A stretch of 57,885 bases of DNA from Desulfotomaculum sp. (GTDB lineage Bacteria; Bacillota; Desulfotomaculia; Desulfotomaculales; Desulfallaceae), in the NCBI GenBank assembly GCA_016841675.1, contig JAENYQ010000013.1, positions 1 to 57,885 on the forward strand, in the 5' to 3' direction. This document shows, in pieces, positions 33,960 to 43,040 of this stretch (positions within the stretch are counted from its first letter, which is position 1; each line of letters opens with the position of its first letter). The position numbers and the translations under genes were made by a program. The notes beneath the pieces are model-generated. The model was given only the letters and a program-made list of their open reading frames with translations. It made no database searches and was not told the origin of the DNA.

Positions 33960-35053
33960 TTACTTTTGTTCCCTCTGTTTTTAATTAAAGCTATCCCCAG
34001 CAGCGCCACCGGGAAACCGAATTCGAAGGTGAATAATGCGTAAAAGGGCCAGTAATGAGCGAGAAAACTAAACATCTGCAGCGTGCTTGCCGAGACATTT
34101 AACGAAAGTGCTGCTAAGATGGCCCCCACTGGCAGCACTAGCGGGCGATAACTCTTAAGTTGCAGCAGTTGGGCGCTGCCTAGAACGATAATATAATAAA
34201 AAAAGGTTACCTTAAACAGGCCTCCCGTTACCCACACCGTCATGATTAACGGCTCCGGCCGCTCAATAACCCTGGACAGGGAAATTACCCGGGTCACGTT
34301 TAAGATGGGATAATTCATATTCGCCAAACCCGGCCCGAACACTGCCAGGCCCACGACCACCAGTAAAAAAAATATCAGCCCTAAAATAATGAATGTAAGG
34401 ATCACAATTTTTCCGGCCTCCCCCGGTTTGGCCAGGAAGGGGATAACCATGGCAAAAGCAATAATTTCACCATACCAGGCCAATGGAGCCAACGAACCCT
34501 TGAAAATTTGCAGTCCGCCGGCCTCCAGCACGGGTTGTACCCTGGCCAGATCCATCTCGGGTATGACCAACAGAAACGTTAGCACCAGAGACCCTATGAC
34601 CCAGGGGAAAAATAACTGGTTGGACCGGGCCAGCACTTCCAGGCCCAGTTTAATGATGTAGGCGCTGATGATTAAACCCATGGCGTTAACAACAGTGATG
34701 GGGGTGCCGATTAAAAACACGTCCACCAGGAAGCTCCCGTACTCCCTGACCATGATCGAAGTAATATGCGTAAAATATAGCAGGTACAAAAGCCCCAGAG
34801 CTTTGCCTGGCCACCGGCCTAAAATGTCATCCAGGTATTGAATGAGCGTTTGGCCCGGGTATAGGGAGCTTAGCTTCACCGTAATCCATGCTATCGGTAG
34901 CCCCAGCATGGTGGCCAGCAGTGCTGACAACCAGCCGTCCTGCCCGGCCTGGGCAACCATGATGGCCGGGGCGCCTAGTAAGGCTGTGGCGGAAACCATA
35001 ATCACATTCAGGAATACGGCCTGCCAGGTGTCAATTTTGCCTCCTTCCAGCAT
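33956..35053 (-). CDS. Spore germination permease-like protein, GerAB family (operon 1)
   Basis: An APC-superfamily-like membrane subunit that binds the germinant. AAGGTGG is 8 bp before ATG 35053; GTG codons up to 35065 are alternative starts (369 aa). About ten membrane segments are visible, with the typical opening KIDTWQAVFLNVIMVSATALLG and LYPGQTLIQYLDDILG. It overlaps the 3' end of the gerA gene by some 20 bp, giving coupled translation. Confidence 0.92.
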   Translation of the reverse strand: MLEGGKIDTWQAVFLNVIMVSATALLGAPAIMVAQAGQDGWLSALLATMLGLPIAWITVKLSSLYPGQTLIQYLDDILGRWPGKALGLLYLLYFTHITSIMVREYGSFLVDVFLIGTPITVVNAMGLIISAYIIKLGLEVLARSNQLFFPWVIGSLVLTFLLVIPEMDLARVQPVLEAGGLQIFKGSLAPLAWYGEIIAFAMVIPFLAKPGEAGKIVILTFIILGLIFFLLVVVGLAVFGPGLANMNYPILNVTRVISLSRVIERPEPLIMTVWVTGGLFKVTFFYYIIVLGSAQLLQLKSYRPLVLPVGAILAALSLNVSASTLQMFSFLAHYWPFYALFTFEFGFPVALLGIALIKNRGNKSK

Positions 35054-36683
35054 CTGCATCACCACCTTTTTGAGCCGTGGTTTGGGGAGGCTTAGGCCTC
35101 ATCCCGGACGCCTCCCGCACCGGGTTATTCTGCCCCACCAGATGCGGGCGTTTTATCATCGCCCACCAGGGCGCTCGTACGATCGAGTCTTTTAAGTCCC
35201 CGGGGACCAGTGGGCCAATGGGGGCCAGGTAGGGCACGCCAAAGGAACGCAGGCTGGTCATGTGCACCACGATAACGATCAGCCCCGCAATTAGCCCGAA
35301 CAGCCCGAACGAGGCGGCCAGAAACATTAAGGGAAACCGCAGCAGGCGAAAAGCGAGACTGCCGCTGTAATACACTACAAAGGAGGCCATGGCGGTAAGG
35401 GCCACCACAATGATCGTGGCGCCGGCCACCAGCCCGGCCTGGACCGCGGCCTGGCCGACAATCAGCGCGGCCACGATGCTTATCGCCTGCCCCACCTGCC
35501 GGGGTAACCGAATACCGGCCTCCCGGATGATTTCAAAGGCTATTTCCATCAGCAGGGCCTCGACAAAAACCGGGAAAGGTACGGCTTCCCGCTGGGCTGC
35601 GATGCTTAGCAGCAGAGGCGTGGGCAACATTTCCTGGTGAAAAGATATAATGGCCACGTACAGCGAAGGCAGCGTCAATGCGATAAGCAGGCTGCCGATG
35701 CGTAATAACCGCACAAAGGAAGTAAATAAGGCCTGTTCGTAGTAATCTTCAGGTGTTTGGATCGCTTCGACAAAAAAATGGGGCACGGTTAACACCATGG
35801 GTGTGCCGTCCACGAAAATAGCCACCCGGCCCTCCAGCAAATTGGCGGCTACCCGGTCGGGCCGGTCGGTATGGCCTACGGTGGGAAACATGCTCAATGG
35901 GTTGTCCCGGATCAGTTCTTCGATGTAGCCCGACTCCAGTATGCCGTCAATTTTTATCCGGGTCAGCCTTTGTTTAACTTCTGTCACCAGGTCTTCATTA
36001 ACAATCCCCTTGATATAAGCCACTGCGATATCGGTTCTGGTTACTTCCCCCAGGGTTAAGCTTTCTATTTTTAAATCTTTATTTTTGATTTTACGCCGCA
36101 CTAGCGAGGTATTGGTGCGCAGCGTCTCTACGAAAGATTCCCGGGGTCCCCGGACCACGCCCTGAGTTTGGGACTCCTCAATAGAACGGGCTTCCCAGCC
36201 TCGGCTGCCGTTAATTACAGCGGTGGCATGCCCGTCCACCAGCAGTATGGAATCCCCCGACAGGATTGCTTCCACCGCTTCCTGCAAATTTTCGGTTTCC
36301 TTGACCTGGTGGATGCACAGACCCCTCATTTTTACGTAATGCAGGGCGTTGGCTTTGGTAATGACAGTGTTGTCGGTAGCCGCGGGTATTTCCAGGGACA
36401 GGGCGCGCATTACCTGGTCGCTTAGCTGGGACTTATTGGTCAGCCCGTCGACATACACCAGGGCCAGCTTGATTTGCTCGCGCTGAGCAAAAAGAAACTC
36501 CCGGAAGACCACGTCGCTGCAGTCGGCAAAGCTTTGTTTTAGAAACCTCAGGTTTTCATCTAAATCAGGGCTCAAGAGCAAACTTTGGGCGATCTGTTTT
36601 TTGCTGCCCTGGCCGCTATCGCGGGTGTTAGGCTTTGCGTCTGCCGGCCCGGTTTTTTTGCGTCTTCGAGAGAAGAAAGCCAT
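35031..36683 (-). CDS. Spore germination protein, GerAA family (operon 1)
   Basis: A 550-aa A subunit. AAGGGG precedes ATG 36683 (open from 36707). It has a soluble N-terminal domain (residues about 35-270; DCSDVVFREF, VYVDGLTNKSQLSD, GPRESFVETLRTNTSLVRR) and four to five membrane segments (about 290-480) with the conserved DRVAANLLEGRVAIFVDGTP and HQEMLPTPLL motifs. The basic N-terminus (FSRRRKK) and the P-rich tail are variable, as usual. It is the first gene of gerA-gerB-gerC plus two small genes; expression should be forespore sigma-G, though no clear sigma-G box was found. Confidence 0.93.
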   Translation of the reverse strand: MAFFSRRRKKTGPADAKPNTRDSGQGSKKQIAQSLLLSPDLDENLRFLKQSFADCSDVVFREFLFAQREQIKLALVYVDGLTNKSQLSDQVMRALSLEIPAATDNTVITKANALHYVKMRGLCIHQVKETENLQEAVEAILSGDSILLVDGHATAVINGSRGWEARSIEESQTQGVVRGPRESFVETLRTNTSLVRRKIKNKDLKIESLTLGEVTRTDIAVAYIKGIVNEDLVTEVKQRLTRIKIDGILESGYIEELIRDNPLSMFPTVGHTDRPDRVAANLLEGRVAIFVDGTPMVLTVPHFFVEAIQTPEDYYEQALFTSFVRLLRIGSLLIALTLPSLYVAIISFHQEMLPTPLLLSIAAQREAVPFPVFVEALLMEIAFEIIREAGIRLPRQVGQAISIVAALIVGQAAVQAGLVAGATIIVVALTAMASFVVYYSGSLAFRLLRFPLMFLAASFGLFGLIAGLIVIVVHMTSLRSFGVPYLAPIGPLVPGDLKDSIVRAPWWAMIKRPHLVGQNNPVREASGMRPKPPQTTAQKGGDADAGRRQN

Positions 36684-36844
36684 AAATCTACCCCTTATAA
36701 TTGACAATCAGGTATTATTTTGCACAATTTATGCTTATCTATGAATCGGGTTGTTATTGCGGTACAATAGAAGCAAGTAAACAAACACTGGAAGGCGTAC
36801 CATATACTGCTTCGGGGCACACTGTATTAGCAGGAGGCGCAAAA

Positions 36845-37519
36845 ATGAAACAAATTTTCGTGGTGGACGACGACGTTAATATAGCTGAGATAATTAAAAA
36901 ATACCTGGAGCGGGAAAGTTACGGGGTCAAAGTATTTCACGACCCGCAAAAGGTGCTGGCGGTGATGGAATCCGCAGGGCCGCCGGACATGTTTATTTTG
37001 GACATTATGATGCCGGGCATGGACGGGCTGGAATTATGCAGGGCGATCCGGCGCTTGGGCAATGTGCCGATCATTTTTGTTTCCGCCCGGAGCGGGGAAA
37101 TGGACCGGGTGATTGGTTTGGAACTGGGCGGAGATGATTACTTGACTAAGCCGTTCAGTCCCCTGGAACTGGTGGCCAGGGTGCGCACAGTGTTTCGCCG
37201 CACGGACGCCTCGCGGGATGAGGATGAACTGCGGGTAGGTGATTTGGTTGTTTACCCGGGCCGACGGGAGGCTGTGGGCAACGACCAGACCCTGGAACTG
37301 ACGGCAAAGGAGTTTGAACTGCTGCACTTTCTAGCCGGGCACCCCGGTCAGGCGCTTAGCCGCGACCAGATCTTGGACCGGGTCTGGGGTATGGATTACG
37401 TTGGTGATACCAGGGCCGTAGACGATGTGGTAAAACGATTGCGGCGCAAAATGAAGGAGAAAGGGACTCGGATTAGGGTCAGCACCGTCTGGGGATACGG
37501 TTATAAAATTAATGCTTAA
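36845..37519 (+). CDS. OmpR/PhoB-family response regulator
   Basis: A 224-aa regulator starting at ATG 36845 after AGGAGG (the open frame from 36701 is not needed). The receiver domain has the acidic DDD at 8-10, phospho-acceptor Asp53 (ILDIMMPGMDG), Ser80 and Lys102 (YLTKPFSP). A C-terminal winged helix (LELTAKEFELLHFLAGHPGQ, then DRVWGMDYVGDTRAVDDV) follows. It overlaps the kinase gene by 8 bp. Confidence 0.95.
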   Translation: MKQIFVVDDDVNIAEIIKKYLERESYGVKVFHDPQKVLAVMESAGPPDMFILDIMMPGMDGLELCRAIRRLGNVPIIFVSARSGEMDRVIGLELGGDDYLTKPFSPLELVARVRTVFRRTDASRDEDELRVGDLVVYPGRREAVGNDQTLELTAKEFELLHFLAGHPGQALSRDQILDRVWGMDYVGDTRAVDDVVKRLRRKMKEKGTRIRVSTVWGYGYKINA

Positions 37520-38897
37520 CCAAGGGAGTATTGCCAGACGTATTGCGCTCAGCCACCTGATGGTTATTTTGCTCACCGGTTTGTTAATGGGGGCCGCGTT
37601 CTGGCTGCTGTTAAGCCGGCACCTGGAACAGGCCGCTCGGGATAGTCTACAGCAGGATGCTCTTAACGTGGCTGGGCTAGTCAGTGGGCTACCTTCTGAA
37701 GAGGATGGCCATGGCGGGATGATGCGCGGCATGTTCACTTACCACATGCTGGGCCGGGTTATCCAGGGGGAGTACCTGTTGGTTAACCGGCGGGGGTTAG
37801 TGTTGGAAAGCAGCATCGAGCAGATTCCGGTCGGCAGCGTGCTGGCTGCCGGAGTGGTGGAACAAATAGTTGCCCCGGGTATTTACGAGGGCCGGGTTAC
37901 CTTGGGCGGTGAACGATATGTGGCCGCAGGCAGGTACCTTGATCAACAAACTAATCGGGGGAGCACTGTTTTGCTTTTAACCAGGGTGGCCGGGCTGGAT
38001 GAAATCCGCAATGAATTACTGGTCCTTTTTTTAATCAGCCTAAGCCTGGCTATCCTGGTTGCTCTTGGCATGACAGTGCTTTTAGCCCGTCATATTTCAC
38101 GGCCGCTAAAACTGCTGCAGGAGAAGGCCCACCGGGTGGCCGAGCGCAATTTTGGCTGGCAGATCGAGGTAAATACCAGGGATGAATTGGGGGAACTGGG
38201 CCAGGCGATCAATGCCATGGACGAAAAATTGGCTGATTATGACCGGGCACAAAGGCAATTTTTCCAAAACGCATCCCACGAGCTTAAGAGTCCGCTAATG
38301 TCCATCCTGGGTTATTCCGAAGGAGTACGGGACGGTGTCTTTAAGGGCGCAGAGGCCCGACATGCCCTGGATGTGGTGGCGCGGGAAACCGGCCGGCTGA
38401 AAAACATGGTGGATGAACTGGTCTTCCTGGCCCGACAGGGAAACCCTTCCCAAATCTATAATTTTGAAGAAACTGAGCTGCAGGAAGTATTGGAACAGGC
38501 GGTTGATTCCCAGCAAGTGCTGGCCGCAGAAAGAGGTGTTGTTCTGAAACTGGATGCGCCGTCCGAGGTGCTGCTGCGGGCTGACGGTGAAAAACTGGTC
38601 CGGGTATTTATCAACCTGGTTACCAATGCAGTACGCCATGCCATCAAAGAGGTACAGATCAAGGCCGAGATTCAAAAAGGGGCGGTGCATATTACAGTCC
38701 GGGATGACGGGATTGGTTTCACCAGTGAAGACTTGCAGCACTTGTGGGAGCGGTTCTACAAAGGTGCGCGGGGTGGCAGCGGGCTGGGCCTGCCAATTGC
38801 CCGGGCCATCGTTGAGGAACACGGTGGCAGTATCAGGGCCGGCAATGTACCCGGCGGCGGGGCTGAAATAGAGGTAATAATGCCGATTGAAAATTAG
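37512..38897 (+). CDS. HAMP-containing sensor histidine kinase
   Basis: A 461-aa membrane kinase with TM1 at about residues 12-34, an extracytoplasmic sensor of about 130 residues, TM2 at 167-194, HAMP (ISRPLKLLQEKAHRV), HisKA with His256 (NASHELKSPLMSILGYSEG), and HATPase N/G boxes (NLVTNAVRHA, VRDDGIGF, GGSGLGLPIARAIVEEHGG). The signal is unknown. It is the partner of the upstream regulator, and the micro-peptide unit at 39118 lies 220 bp downstream and may be a target. Confidence 0.95.
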   Translation: MLNQGSIARRIALSHLMVILLTGLLMGAAFWLLLSRHLEQAARDSLQQDALNVAGLVSGLPSEEDGHGGMMRGMFTYHMLGRVIQGEYLLVNRRGLVLESSIEQIPVGSVLAAGVVEQIVAPGIYEGRVTLGGERYVAAGRYLDQQTNRGSTVLLLTRVAGLDEIRNELLVLFLISLSLAILVALGMTVLLARHISRPLKLLQEKAHRVAERNFGWQIEVNTRDELGELGQAINAMDEKLADYDRAQRQFFQNASHELKSPLMSILGYSEGVRDGVFKGAEARHALDVVARETGRLKNMVDELVFLARQGNPSQIYNFEETELQEVLEQAVDSQQVLAAERGVVLKLDAPSEVLLRADGEKLVRVFINLVTNAVRHAIKEVQIKAEIQKGAVHITVRDDGIGFTSEDLQHLWERFYKGARGGSGLGLPIARAIVEEHGGSIRAGNVPGGGAEIEVIMPIEN

Positions 38898-38992
38898 CGC
38901 TTTTGAATCCAACATTATTTTCATCAGGTGGTTATTCGGAGTGCTTATACGGCCGTTCAACCGTATTTAATGTTTTTTTAACATAAACATGT

Positions 38993-39020
38993 TTGAACTT
39001 TTACAAATTAATTATATAAT
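38993..39020 (+). promoter_or_regulatory. Predicted promoter of the micro-peptide unit
   Basis: TTGAAC and a perfect TATAAT are 16 bp apart, leaving a leader of about 90 nt before the 39118 start. Confidence 0.6.
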
Positions 39021-39117
39021 ATATACGATAGCGGACACACCTCAGCTAAAAGGTCAAATACTTTGGGGTCGTGGAATGTCCCTAACGAAAGAATTATTTT
39101 AAAAAGGAGGTATGTTA

Positions 39118-39225
39118 ATGACCAAGGAATTAATTGATCAAATCCTTGAAGACATTGGGCTGGAAAAGATTATTTTTGAGCCGGATGGCACTAGGCGAGA
39201 AAACTTGACCGAAAAAAAGGATTAA
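39118..39225 (+). CDS. 35-aa peptide gene
   Basis: AAAAGGAGG lies 7 bp before ATG 39118. The peptide begins MTKELIDQILEDIGLEKIIF and ends EPDGTRRENLTEKKD: an amphipathic acidic helix with a charged tail, no cysteine and no hydrophobic span. It has its own promoter, ribosome site and, after a second micro-frame, a terminator, so it is likely expressed. A signalling peptide, leader peptide or small regulator are all possible; I do not recognise it. Confidence 0.55.
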   Translation: MTKELIDQILEDIGLEKIIFEPDGTRRENLTEKKD

Positions 39226-39254
39226 CCGAAAAAAGTTTAAAGGAGGTAATAGTG

Positions 39255-39275
39255 ATGAGCAAGGATAATCAGTAA
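39255..39275 (+). CDS. Micro-ORF of 6 codons with full ribosome site
   Basis: AAAGGAGGT stands 7 bp before ATG (preceded by an in-frame GTG), encoding MSKDNQ and a stop that overlaps the first base pairs of the terminator stem. The placement suggests a ribosome-mediated effect on termination or the truncated start of a lost gene rather than a functional hexapeptide. Confidence 0.3.
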   Translation: MSKDNQ

Positions 39276-39320
39276 CCGGGGGCCGGTTTTACAAAAAAAA
39301 CCTGCCCCCGGTTCCGTTTT
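39274..39320 (+). terminator. Intrinsic terminator of the micro-peptide unit
   Basis: Arms aaccgggggccggt and acctgcccccggtt around an A-rich loop, followed by ccgtttt. The rest of the gap to 39515 has a degraded REP (39438-39470) and no gene. Confidence 0.8.
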
Positions 39321-39515
39321 GTAAAGGCCCTTTCTGACAAAGCCCATCTTATTTCCCCGACATTGTTCTTTCCATTTTCCCTCTGATTGGTGTCCTATCC
39401 ACCCAGCAAATACTACCCGGAAAATACTTTAGGAAAGTTGTCATCCTGTACGTTAGCGAAGATCTGGTTGCTCCACTAATGGTGCCGCGAAAAAGTCAGG
39501 GTTTCTGTCCGTAAT

Positions 39516-40733
39516 TCAATCTTGCGCCGGTTCACCGCCGTTGTCTCCTAAAATCAGTGGCTCGTTCTTTATCGCGGGGATACTATCCCGCTGTAAGAGC
39601 ACCCGCCGTGGGTAAGGGATTTCGATACCCGCCCGGTCCAGGGCATACTTGAAACGGCGGCGCAGTTCTCGTTCCACTGCCCAATGCTCCCCGGCTTTGG
39701 TTGGAGCGATGGTACGGATATTTACCGCTGAATCAGCCAGTTCTACTATTCCCTGCACTTGTGATGTGTCCAGGATGGTATCGATTTCCCGGTCGGCCCT
39801 TGCGCTTTCCTGCCGCAAAACGTCAATAGCCTGGTCGATATCCTCCTCGTATGCGATACCTACCTCCACCACTGCCATCATTTCTCCCCGGTTGTAATTG
39901 GTGACCCGAGTAATTTCACCATTGGGAATTACATGCAGTTGGCCGGTCCACTGACGAATCTTGCAGGTTCGCAGTCCCACTTCCTCGACAGTACCGACAA
40001 CCCCGGCCGCCTCCACAAAATCCCCCACGCTGAACTGATCTTCGAAAAGAATAAAAAAGCCGCTAATGACGTCTTTAACCAGGTTTTGGGCGCCAAAACC
40101 GACCGCCAGGCCCAGGATGCCGGCGCTGGCCAGAATGGCGCTGGTGTTAACGTTAAATATCTGCAGTATGGTCAGGGCGGCCAAGAAAAAAACAATATAG
40201 GTAAGTACGCTGCGCAGCAACAATTCCAGCGTTTGGGCCCGGCGGGTTTCGATAAGGTCCTCATTGAATCTGTGTTTCTCAAAAATCTGCTTAATGGCCA
40301 GGTGGCTGAAGTTAACGATCAGCCTGGCCCCCACCAGAACGCCGATTACCTTAAGTGCCATAACGCCTACAGTCTTAAGGTCCGCCGCTGATATTGTTTT
40401 AACGTTGAATATTTCCAGAATGATGTTGGCGGCCACGAAGTACCCGCCATAGAGGAGAAGGGTCCGAATCAGCACTTGAACCGAGCGAATGAAACTGTCG
40501 GAGAGAATACCATTGTTTTCGGGTTCTTCCTGTTCGCCGGTACTGTTGTTATCCCTGATCATCCGGTCCAGCAGGCGGGAAAAGATTTTAATCAGTAGAT
40601 AAGTGACTATTAGAACCAGGAGAGATAGGGCTAGCCTGATAACTAGTTTTTCAATGTTATCAGGTGAAAACCATTCTAAGACCCGGTATGTTAGAACTAT
40701 AAACTGTTCTCTAATTTCTGGAATTACAAACAC
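39516..40733 (-). CDS. MscS-family mechanosensitive channel
   Basis: A 405-aa protein. Membrane segments lie at about residues 28-50, 85-107, 120-145 and 165-185, with the pore helix TSAILASAGILGLAVGFGAQNLVKDVISGFFILFE (about 190-225), then the MscS beta domain (DQFSVGDFVEAAGVVGTVEEVGLRT, IPNGEITRVTNYNR) and a C-terminal alpha/beta domain. It releases osmolytes on hypo-osmotic shock. A fit with the trehalose genes in the same window is plausible but not linked by operon. Confidence 0.92.
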   Translation of the reverse strand: MFVIPEIREQFIVLTYRVLEWFSPDNIEKLVIRLALSLLVLIVTYLLIKIFSRLLDRMIRDNNSTGEQEEPENNGILSDSFIRSVQVLIRTLLLYGGYFVAANIILEIFNVKTISAADLKTVGVMALKVIGVLVGARLIVNFSHLAIKQIFEKHRFNEDLIETRRAQTLELLLRSVLTYIVFFLAALTILQIFNVNTSAILASAGILGLAVGFGAQNLVKDVISGFFILFEDQFSVGDFVEAAGVVGTVEEVGLRTCKIRQWTGQLHVIPNGEITRVTNYNRGEMMAVVEVGIAYEEDIDQAIDVLRQESARADREIDTILDTSQVQGIVELADSAVNIRTIAPTKAGEHWAVERELRRRFKYALDRAGIEIPYPRRVLLQRDSIPAIKNEPLILGDNGGEPAQD

Positions 40734-40824
40734 CCCGCATTACAAGTCTAAGTTTGCTGCATTGCGGGTATTATAACACATATTTTTCCGGTTACCCAAG
40801 GGGTCTAGTTTCACCCTTTAATTG

Positions 40825-40854
40825 GGGACATGCCTCCGCATGAAGGTATGTCCC
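40825..40854. repeat. GGGACAT hairpin upstream of gerA 2
   Basis: Arms gggacatgcc and the complement in ggtatgtccc around tccgcatgaa. It is the same GGGGACA word group as the insertions in treY and in this gerA gene. It lies in the 270-bp gap before germination operon 2. Confidence 0.6.
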
Positions 40855-41003
40855 TGTCTTTGGTATGGAAATATAAATTCAGGATATCCTGTAACCACAA
40901 AAGCATGCGGTGCAGGATTAGCCACATAAACCACATAATGCCAGGGTATATTAAACTGGTATATCCGGAGTGAAATTTATGTCCCTGCGGGGAGGTTGCA
41001 TAT

Positions 41004-43040
41004 TTGTTTTCCTGGTTAAAGACACTGTCTAAATTCATCATGTATCAAAAGCCACAGCCTGCACCGTCTGTGTTTGAGTCCGGCATTGAAGACAGACCGC
41101 TAGAAGAGGGGGAAAAGTCCAAGGCCAAGTCCAAGGCCAAGTCCAAGGCCAAGTCCAAGTCCAAGGCCAAGTCCAAGTCCAAGTCCAAGTCCAAGGCTGG
41201 TGGTAACGGCGGTAGTGATACAGATAGCAACGATTCCGGCCAAGGTAACCAGGATCAACACCAGTTAAGAGATAGTGAGCAAAACAACCGGAAAAACGGT
41301 AGTCGTAAACGGAACAGTCGGAGGGGAAAACCGCGCAACGCAGCGATACAGAAAAAATATTCGGACAAGGTTGCAGAAAACCAGGATATAGACCAGATAT
41401 TGAACCAAAAGGTTGAGCTTTCCTACCGCCTGGAAGAGAACAAACAGGTGCTGGAAAAGCTTTTTCGAGTGCCCGAAAACAAAGACGCGGTGTTTCGCAG
41501 TTTATCTATCGGTACCGAACCGCCCGCCCAGGCGATGCTGGTGTTTATCGACGGCATCACCAACGCCCAGGTGCAAAACCTGGCGGTGCTGCAGCCCCTG
41601 ATGCTGCTTTCCGGCGCCCGGGATATTCGCCAAAATAGGAAAGGGGACACACCTGCTGAAGCCGGGGTATTCCTTCAGGGACAGGAATGTCCCCGATTAG
41701 GGCCCGGTAACGGGGAAAACAAGGAAACGGCAGTATATAAAGACTTTTTTGACCGGGTGAAGCAGGCTGTATTGCCCAACAACCAGGTAGCCGAAGGGCG
41801 CACCTATGACCAGGTTGTTTACGATGTGCTGAACGGCAACAGTGCGCTGTTCATTGAGGGGTATAACCAGGCGCTGCTGCTGGAAACCAAGGGCTGGCAT
41901 TTCCGCAGCGTATCTCCTCCTCAGGTGGAGGCGGTGATCCGGGGACCTCAGGAGGCGTTTACCGAAATGCTCAGGGTGAACACCTCCCTGGTGCGCAAGA
42001 TTATTCACCGTTCCTCCCTGGTGACCGAATTCATCAAGGTGGGGTACAACGCCCCCATGCAGTGCGCCGTTATGTATGTGGCGGACCTGGCCAACCCCGA
42101 CCTGGTTAAGGAAGTCAAGCGGCGCCTTGAGTCTATTAGGGCTGACCAAACGTATGAAACCGGCCTGGCGGAGCAGATGATTGAGGATAACCCCTTGCAC
42201 ATGGTGCCTCAAGTTTTGACCACCGAACGGCCCGACCGGGTGGCCGCCAGCCTGCTGGATGGGAAAGTTGCAGTGCTGATGGATGGCAACCCCTTTGTCA
42301 TGATCATGCCCTGCACCTTTTTCAATCTGATGCAGTCCCCGGAAGATGCCTACGTGCGCTGGCCCTTCGGAGCATTTATGAGGCTGATCAGGTACGCCGG
42401 CCTTTTCCTGGCCCTGCTGTTACCGGCTCACTATGTGGCTATTGTAGCTTACCACCAGGAATTTATCCCCACCGACCTGCTGATGGCTATCACCGGCGCC
42501 AGGGAAAAGGTTCCTTTCCCTTCCATCGTCGAGGTACTAATTATGGAGGCGGCTTTTGAGCTAATCCGAGAGGCCGGGGTCAGGATCCCAGGCACCATCG
42601 GAACCACCCTGGGTATTGTAGGGGCTCTGATCCTAGGCCAGGCCGCGGTGGCCGCCAACATCGTCAGCCCAATCCTGATTATCGTGGTGGCGGTGACTGC
42701 TCTGGGTTCCTTTGCCATACCCAATTACTCCTTTTCCCTATCCATCAGGCTACTGCGCTTTGTTTATATTCTTTTTGCCTCGCTGTCCGGTCTGCTGGGT
42801 ATTCTGGTGGGAGTTTTCATCCACGTGGGTGTAATGAGCACTGTGAAATCATTTGGGGTACCCTTTCTGGCCCCCGCTGCGCCGGTCACCAGAAAAGGAC
42901 GCGATTATTTTATGCGGGGCCCGGTGTGGCAGCAGGAAACCAGGCCCGATTACTTGGACCCGCTTAAAACAAAGCGCCAACCACAGTTTAGTCGCGGCTG
43001 GCTTAACGACGGCGACGACAAGGGGGGGGCAGAGCGCTAA
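41004..43040 (+). CDS. Spore germination protein, GerAA family, with Lys/Ser repeat (operon 2)
   Basis: A 678-aa A subunit, about 120 residues longer than the copy in operon 1. TTG 41004 follows GGGGAGG. Two extras explain the length: a SKAK/SKSK tract near residues 38-65 followed by a basic, Gly/Asn-rich region, and an insertion within the soluble domain around residues 212-235 (GDTPAEAGVFLQGQECPRLG). The core is normal: VFIDGITNAQVQ, GPQEAFTEMLRVNTSLVRK, DRVAASLLDGKVAVLMDG, HQEFIPTDLLMAI, five membrane segments. The very basic N-terminus would face the core side of the inner membrane and could touch DNA or dipicolinate-rich cytosol; that is speculation. Confidence 0.92.
   Translation: MFSWLKTLSKFIMYQKPQPAPSVFESGIEDRPLEEGEKSKAKSKAKSKAKSKSKAKSKSKSKSKAGGNGGSDTDSNDSGQGNQDQHQLRDSEQNNRKNGSRKRNSRRGKPRNAAIQKKYSDKVAENQDIDQILNQKVELSYRLEENKQVLEKLFRVPENKDAVFRSLSIGTEPPAQAMLVFIDGITNAQVQNLAVLQPLMLLSGARDIRQNRKGDTPAEAGVFLQGQECPRLGPGNGENKETAVYKDFFDRVKQAVLPNNQVAEGRTYDQVVYDVLNGNSALFIEGYNQALLLETKGWHFRSVSPPQVEAVIRGPQEAFTEMLRVNTSLVRKIIHRSSLVTEFIKVGYNAPMQCAVMYVADLANPDLVKEVKRRLESIRADQTYETGLAEQMIEDNPLHMVPQVLTTERPDRVAASLLDGKVAVLMDGNPFVMIMPCTFFNLMQSPEDAYVRWPFGAFMRLIRYAGLFLALLLPAHYVAIVAYHQEFIPTDLLMAITGAREKVPFPSIVEVLIMEAAFELIREAGVRIPGTIGTTLGIVGALILGQAAVAANIVSPILIIVVAVTALGSFAIPNYSFSLSIRLLRFVYILFASLSGLLGILVGVFIHVGVMSTVKSFGVPFLAPAAPVTRKGRDYFMRGPVWQQETRPDYLDPLKTKRQPQFSRGWLNDGDDKGGAER
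41116..41195 (+). repeat. Hexanucleotide tandem repeat in gerA 2
   Basis: Alternating tccaag and gccaag units, about 13 in a row, encode the SKAKSKAK tract. Such perfect hexamers are prone to slippage but always keep the frame. Confidence 0.9.
41638..41697 (+). repeat. GGGGACA insertion inside gerA 2
   Basis: The stretch from aggaaaggggacac to aggaatgtcccc is bounded by ggggaca and tgtcccc and has an inner palindrome (ctgaag/cttcag). It is in frame and absent from the operon 1 paralogue at the matching position. Confidence 0.6.

Noticed and set aside
40811-41041. Minus-strand 76-codon frame overlapping the start of gerA 2
   Set aside because: No ribosome site, overlaps a certain gene start antisense, and runs through the GGGACAT hairpin; it is most likely a chance frame.
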